In this document: one piece after another, positions 60,199-64,000 of the stretch
Layout of the letters: the number at the start of each line of letters is the position of its first letter
Numbering within the stretch: the first letter of the stretch is position 1
NCBI RefSeq assembly: GCF_001500065.1
Contig: NZ_LQIN01000004.1
Location: 62,001 to 126,000, forward strand
DNA from: Mycobacterium sp. IS-3022
GTDB lineage: Bacteria > Actinomycetota > Actinomycetes > Mycobacteriales > Mycobacteriaceae
DNA length: 64,000 bases
Direction: 5' to 3'
Translations under genes and position numbers: made by a program
Notes under the pieces: model-generated
What the model saw: the letters and a program-made list of their open reading frames with translations, nothing else
The model's database searches: none
Told to the model about the DNA's origin: nothing

Positions 60199-60579
60199 TC
60201 ATTCTGGCGCCGCTGCTTCGTCGCCGCCGTCGTCGGTGCCCGAGTCGTCGGTGTTGCCAGCCCAACTCTGCGGCCCCAGCTTGCTTGGGATTTCCGCCCA
60301 GCCCTGAACGAGCTTGCCGGGCGCCTCGGCCCAACCCTGAACAAGTTTGCCAGGCGCCTCAGCCCAACCCTGAACAAGTTTGCCAGGCGCCTCAGCCCAA
60401 CCCTCGACCATCTTGCCCGGGGCTTCGGTCCAGCCTTCGATGAGTTCCCCGGCATAGCTGTTGCCGCCGGTTGTGTGAGCGCACGGCGAGCAACTGACTT
60501 CGCCGGTATCAGCCGGTGCCGGCGCTGCGGTGAGGAGGGCTGCCACTGCGAGTCCGCCGGCGACGGTGATGTGTTTCAT
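60199..60579 (-). CDS. Small secreted protein with 11-residue repeats
   Basis: This 126-residue protein has a Sec signal peptide (MKHITVAGGLAVAALLTAAPAPA, cleavage near residue 23), two cysteines (SCSPC), and five 11-residue repeats at residues 48-102 with consensus GWAEAPGKLVQ, then an acidic tail (NTDDSGTDDGGDEAAAPE). The periodic Trp and Lys suggest repeated surface contacts, for instance with the cell envelope. I recognise no family. GGGGAAAG before ATG 60579 is a good ribosome-binding site. It stands alone, upstream of the ssu operon on the same strand. Confidence 0.75.
   Translation of the reverse strand: MKHITVAGGLAVAALLTAAPAPADTGEVSCSPCAHTTGGNSYAGELIEGWTEAPGKMVEGWAEAPGKLVQGWAEAPGKLVQGWAEAPGKLVQGWAEIPSKLGPQSWAGNTDDSGTDDGGDEAAAPE
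60274..60438 (-). repeat. Five 33-bp tandem repeats in the small secreted protein gene
   Basis: The period is 33 bases. Two adjacent units, 60330-60362 and 60363-60395, are identical at all 33 positions, so expansion was recent. Flanking units differ at several sites. Confidence 0.9.
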
Positions 60580-60724
60580 TTCTGCTTTCCCCTGTTGATC
60601 CTGACGGTCGATTCAGCTCGATATTTTTGCGGCGCTCATCGGCTGATCGTTGCTGCTCATCGTAACGGCAAGTCAGGTGCCCGGCAGTTCGAAGGCGCAA
60701 TGAACTACCAGGAAGGCCGACGGG

Positions 60725-61066
60725 TCATCGCCAACCGTCGGCGGCCCTGGCAGCCTGCATCAGCGCGTCGCACAACTCCCGCAGTTCGCCGGGGTCGGCG
60801 CCTTCGTCGACCGCCGTCGCGACGTCTTCAGCGGCGCACCTGACCTGGTAGACCCGGTCGGACAGTTCGGCGGCCTCCTCAGGGCTGAGGACGACCGCAT
60901 CGGGGGCCAGCGAGGCGTCCTTGATCAGGCTGCGCTGCTCGTATGCGCGTTGCCGGCAGGACTGCCTGCAGTACTGTCGGCGCCTGCCCAGCCCCACGTC
61001 GTCGACCACACGGCCGCACCAGCGACATGATTGGGGGCGTAGACGCTTCTTGATCCCGGGTGCCAC
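60725..61066 (-). CDS. Small zinc-finger-like protein next to rbpA
   Basis: This 113-residue protein has an N-terminal cysteine cluster (SCRWCGRVVDD, then YCRQSCRQRAYEQR) that looks like a treble-clef/zinc-ribbon with a basic patch, followed by an acidic helical C-terminal part (LSPEEAAELSDRVYQVRCAAEDVATAVDEG). It corresponds by position to the small conserved hypothetical gene beside rbpA in M. tuberculosis. Nucleic-acid binding is plausible but unproven. It starts at GTG 61066, divergent from rbpA. Confidence 0.8.
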   Translation of the reverse strand: MAPGIKKRLRPQSCRWCGRVVDDVGLGRRRQYCRQSCRQRAYEQRSLIKDASLAPDAVVLSPEEAAELSDRVYQVRCAAEDVATAVDEGADPGELRELCDALMQAARAADGWR

Positions 61067-61123
61067 AGGCCAGACTGTAAACCGAGGCTCCGGCGATTCC
61101 CGGTAACATGGACGGTCGAGTCG

Positions 61124-61150
61124 GGAACTTCACAGCGTGTTGCTGCGTTG
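61124..61150 (+). promoter_or_regulatory. SigE/SigH-type promoter of rbpA
   Basis: GGAACT (61124-61129), 16 bases, then CGTTG (61146-61150) matches the mycobacterial extracytoplasmic sigma factor consensus. It lies about 42 bases upstream of the rbpA start. As I recall, rbpA belongs to the SigE regulon in M. tuberculosis. Confidence 0.6.
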
Positions 61151-61191
61151 TTTGTCCGGATCTTTACGCGCTGATCGAGGAGTGTTTGACG

Positions 61192-61527
61192 ATGGCTGAT
61201 CGTGTCTTGAGGGGAAGTCGCCTCGGAGCCGTGAGCTACGAGACCGACCGCAACCACGACTTGGCGCCGCGTCAGGTCGCGCGCTACCGCACCGACAACG
61301 GCGAGGAGTTCGACGTCCCGTTCGCCGACGACGCCGAGATTCCCCACACCTGGCTGTGCCGCAACGGTATGGAGGGCACCCTCATCGAGGGTGACGCCCC
61401 CGAGCCGAAGAAGACCAAGCCGCCGCGGACGCACTGGGACATGCTGTTGGAACGCCGGTCGGTCGAGGAGCTCGAGGAGCTTCTCAAGGAGCGGCTCGAC
61501 ATCATCAAGGCCCGCCGCCGGGGCTAG
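61192..61527 (+). CDS. rbpA: RNA polymerase-binding protein RbpA
   Basis: This 111-residue protein binds RNA polymerase and sigma factor and stimulates transcription initiation in actinobacteria. The sequence MADRVLRGSRLGAVSYETDR, the core YRTDNGEEFDVPFADDAEIP, the zinc-less LCRNGMEGTLIEGD, the basic linker PEPKKTKPPRTHWDMLL and the sigma-interaction helix RRSVEELEELLKERLD are almost identical to M. tuberculosis RbpA. ATG 61192 gives the family length; the longer frame is spurious. It converges with ppm1 14 bases away. Confidence 0.97.
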   Translation: MADRVLRGSRLGAVSYETDRNHDLAPRQVARYRTDNGEEFDVPFADDAEIPHTWLCRNGMEGTLIEGDAPEPKKTKPPRTHWDMLLERRSVEELEELLKERLDIIKARRRG

Positions 61528-61541
61528 GCCTTCGACGACGC

Positions 61542-62318
61542 TCAGCGCGTGACGCCGACCCCGCGGGCGCGGTTGAAGCGGCCGCGGATGCCCCAGTCAG
61601 CGACCTTGAACAGGGCTTCGCGGATGTTGGACCCGCTCATCTTGGACTGACCGAATTCACGCTCGGTGAAGGTGATCGGCACCTCGACGACGACGAACCC
61701 ATTGTTGATCGTGCGCCAGGTCAGATCGATCTGGAAGCAATATCCCTTCGAATCGACGGCGGTCAGGTCGATTTTCTCCAGCACCTCGCGCCGGTAGGCG
61801 CGGTAGCCGGCGGTGATGTCGTGGATGTCCACGCCGAGCAAAATGCGGGAATACCCGTTGGCGGTCCGCGACAGCACCAGGCGCCGACGCGGCCAGTTGC
61901 GCACTTCTCCCCCGGGCACGTAGCGCGAGCCGATCGCGAGGTCGGCCCCCGCGTCGACGGCGTCGAGCAACCGGGACAGCTGCTCGGGCGGATGACTGCC
62001 GTCCGCGTCCATCTCGACGAGCACGGCGTACTCGCGGCTCAACCCCCACGCGAACCCGGCCAGATAGGCCGCGCCGAGGCCGCCCTTGGCGGTGCGGTGC
62101 ATGACGTGGATGCGGTCCGGGTCGGCGAGAGCCAGCTCGTCGGCCAGCGCGCCGGTGCCGTCGGGACTGCCATCGTCGACGATCAGAATGTGGACTTCGG
62201 GCCGCGCCTGCTGGACGCGGCCGACGATCAACGGCAGGTTCTCCCGCTCGTTGTAGGTGGGGATGATGACCAGCGTGCGCTGGCTTGGGCTTTCCCCGGG
62301 GGCCCGGCCCGTCGTCAT
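61542..62318 (-). CDS. ppm1: Polyprenol monophosphomannose synthase (Ppm1 catalytic domain)
   Basis: This 258-residue GT2 glycosyltransferase transfers mannose from GDP-mannose to polyprenyl phosphate, the donor for lipoarabinomannan and glycoprotein mannosylation. It has [16 protein letters not shown], the metal/nucleotide motif [30 protein letters not shown] and [13 protein letters not shown] with [17 protein letters not shown]. It overlaps the lnt gene by four bases. In M. tuberculosis the two are one protein (Rv2051c); here they are separate, as in M. smegmatis. Confidence 0.95.
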   Translation of the reverse strand: MTTGRAPGESPSQRTLVIIPTYNERENLPLIVGRVQQARPEVHILIVDDGSPDGTGALADELALADPDRIHVMHRTAKGGLGAAYLAGFAWGLSREYAVLVEMDADGSHPPEQLSRLLDAVDAGADLAIGSRYVPGGEVRNWPRRRLVLSRTANGYSRILLGVDIHDITAGYRAYRREVLEKIDLTAVDSKGYCFQIDLTWRTINNGFVVVEVPITFTEREFGQSKMSGSNIREALFKVADWGIRGRFNRARGVGVTR

Positions 62319-63955
62319 GTAGCTCCTCTACCTTTGTTGTCGCCGCTCACTCGACGACGCACAAAGCCCCCATTGTGCAGCATCGCGGCGAGCAGGCTCC
62401 CGACGCCGACGGCGATGAGCAGCCCCTCCACCAGCGGACCCCACCGGGTTGCCGCCGTGAGCTGCGTTTTCAGCCGCACCGCGGCGTCGAGGTACGCGGG
62501 CTCGTAGAACGCGGTACGGGCCAGCTCCCGTCCATCTGGGGCGACGATCGCGCTGATGCCGGTCGTCCCCGCCACCACGACGTAGCGGTCGTGTTCGATC
62601 GCGCGCAGGCGGGCGAACGCGAGCTGCTGCTCGCTCATCGATTCAGTGAAGGTCGCGTTGTTGGAGGGCACGACGAGCAGTTGCGCGCCGTTGCGCACCG
62701 CCTCGCGGGGCGCCCGGTCGAAGATCACCTCCCAGCAGGTGGTCACCCCGACCGGAACACCGGCGGGGTGCACCACCCCGGTGCCGTCGCCCGCAACGAA
62801 GTACCCGGCGCGATCCGCATGCTTCGAGAAATGACGGAAGAAACCTCGCCACGGCAGATACTCGCCGAAGGGCTGCACGATCTGTTTGTCGTGACGCTCG
62901 CCGGGCCCGGTGTCCGGATTCCACACGATCACCGAGTTCGTCGAGGTGGGTTTTTCGGGGGTGGCGCCGGGAGCCTCGACCACTCCACCGACCAGGATCG
63001 GCGCGTTGATGGCCGCCGCGGCGCCGGAGATCAGCTCGCGCGCATCGGGGTTGGCCAGCGGGTCGATGTCCGAGGAATTCTCCGGCCAGACGACGAACAC
63101 CGGCTGCGGCGCCCGCCCGGCACGCACCTCCTCGGCCAGCCGCATGGTCTCGCGGACGTGGTTGTCGAGCACGGCGCGCCGCTGGGCGTTGAAGTCCAGC
63201 CCGAGCCGGGGCACGTTGCCCTGCACGACCGCGACGGTGATCGATCTGTCGTCGCCCGCGCCGACCCCGGACTGGCGAACGTGCGGCCACGTCAGCGCCG
63301 TGACGAGCAGCACCACGCTGATGCACACACCCGGCACCACCACGGCGGGCGGTGCGGCGTTGCGCCCGCTATCACGACTCCACCACTGCACCACCTCCAA
63401 AACCATTGCCGCCAACGCGAACCCGATGAGCACGACGGCGAAGGACAGCAGCGGCGCCCCGCCCAGTTGTGCGATCGACCGAATTGGGCTCTCGGTCTGG
63501 CCATAGGCGACGACGCCCCAGGGGAACCCGCCGAACGGCACCGTCGACTTGAGCCACTCCTGTGCCGCCCACAGCCCGGCGAACCACAGCGGCCAGCCCG
63601 GCAATTTGTGTACCGCCACCGCGGCGGCGCCGAACAGTGCGGGAAACAGCGCCTGCACCAGCGACAATCCGATCCAGGGTACCGGGCCGACGAACGCGCC
63701 GACCCACGGCAGCAGCGGCAGGTAGAACGCCGCACCGAACAAGAAGCCGTACCCGAATCCGCCACGCACCGTTGTGGTTTCGCGGGTCAGCACCCAGGCC
63801 AGCAGCGCGAACGCGGCGAAACCCAGATACCACCAGCCGAACGGCGGGAAGCTCAGGCACAACAGTAGCCCCGCGACTATGGCCACCCCGAGCTGCGGCA
63901 GCCGGTCCACCACGGCCCGACCGAATCGGGTTGCCCTTGAATCGTTTTCAACCAT
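62315..63955 (-). CDS. lnt: Apolipoprotein N-acyltransferase
   Basis: This 546-residue membrane enzyme N-acylates the diacylglyceryl cysteine of lipoproteins. Several N-terminal helices ([34 protein letters not shown] on) are followed by a nitrilase domain with the triad Glu292 (VVWPENSSD), Lys357 ([16 protein letters not shown]) and Cys407 (VTTCWEVIF). It also closes with a membrane helix near the C-terminus. I use ATG 63955; GTG 63967 is four codons upstream and possible. It overlaps ppm1 by four bases. The last 45 bases of the window show no gene I can call. Confidence 0.94.
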   Translation of the reverse strand: MVENDSRATRFGRAVVDRLPQLGVAIVAGLLLCLSFPPFGWWYLGFAAFALLAWVLTRETTTVRGGFGYGFLFGAAFYLPLLPWVGAFVGPVPWIGLSLVQALFPALFGAAAVAVHKLPGWPLWFAGLWAAQEWLKSTVPFGGFPWGVVAYGQTESPIRSIAQLGGAPLLSFAVVLIGFALAAMVLEVVQWWSRDSGRNAAPPAVVVPGVCISVVLLVTALTWPHVRQSGVGAGDDRSITVAVVQGNVPRLGLDFNAQRRAVLDNHVRETMRLAEEVRAGRAPQPVFVVWPENSSDIDPLANPDARELISGAAAAINAPILVGGVVEAPGATPEKPTSTNSVIVWNPDTGPGERHDKQIVQPFGEYLPWRGFFRHFSKHADRAGYFVAGDGTGVVHPAGVPVGVTTCWEVIFDRAPREAVRNGAQLLVVPSNNATFTESMSEQQLAFARLRAIEHDRYVVVAGTTGISAIVAPDGRELARTAFYEPAYLDAAVRLKTQLTAATRWGPLVEGLLIAVGVGSLLAAMLHNGGFVRRRVSGDNKGRGAT

Positions 63956-64000
63956 GGAGGACGACACCCCGATGGACCGTCTGCCGGCACCGCGGCGACG

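Noticed and set aside
60274..60438. 33-bp repeats that could suggest a CRISPR array
   Set aside because: The units are adjacent without spacers and are in frame with a secreted protein.

Overview
This is a high-GC actinobacterial chromosome segment, most likely from a fast-growing Mycobacterium (Mycolicibacterium). The best taxonomic markers are at the right end: an RbpA almost identical to the M. tuberculosis protein as I remember it, beside separate genes for polyprenol-monophosphomannose synthase and apolipoprotein N-acyltransferase. These two are one fused ORF in M. tuberculosis and separate in M. smegmatis. A 13E12-type DUF222/HNH gene with an SOS-box-like site, a mycofactocin-coupled SDR, an F420-type LLM enzyme and SCO6745/SnoaL proteins agree with this.

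Layout. 1-978: C-terminal part of an MFS exporter. 995-1423: SRPBCC protein. 1525-5684: complete polyamine-type ABC importer operon (ATPase, Tat lipoprotein, two permeases). 5753-45654: about 40 kb of catabolic genes in short, tightly coupled operons that often diverge. It holds two Baeyer-Villiger monooxygenases, a KshA-type Rieske oxygenase diverging from a KstD-type dehydrogenase, HsaA-like and HsaC-like ring hydroxylation/cleavage enzymes, an MhpC/HsaD-like hydrolase, an acyl-CoA synthetase, a pair of acyl-CoA dehydrogenases, eight SDRs, three zinc-type alcohol dehydrogenases, two HSL-type esterases, a sulfotransferase next to an alkylsulfatase-like MBL protein, a possible 2OG-Fe(II) dioxygenase, and IclR, IclR and PadR regulators. 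It reads as a pathway for a polycyclic, steroid- or terpenoid-like substrate: activation, ring oxidation and Baeyer-Villiger insertion, ring cleavage, then CoA-dependent side-chain or ring degradation. The substrate itself cannot be read from the sequence. An old-yellow-enzyme remnant and a 13E12 gene inside the cluster point to past rearrangement.

45731-56369: general genes: small membrane proteins, a gluconate uptake/kinase operon with its divergent FadR-type regulator, a kinase-like/DUF7064 fusion, a type-B carboxylesterase and a lipoprotein. 56395-60082: sulfonate-sulfur operon ssuC-ssuB-ssuA-ssuD. 60199-60579: small secreted protein with five 11-residue repeats. 60725-63955: conserved mycobacterial block (zinc-finger-like protein, rbpA, ppm1, lnt).

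The most interesting non-gene signal is a short motif resembling CACTGACCGGGACA. It recurs in the intergenic regions of the catabolic cluster, mostly about 40 bases before a start codon and midway between divergent genes (kshA/kstD, PadR/thioesterase, BVMO/acyl-CoA synthetase). This suggests one regulator or promoter type ties the cluster together. I saw no rRNA, tRNA, CRISPR array, insertion sequence or gene-free stretch over 300 bases. All motif and family calls are by eye, without database searches.
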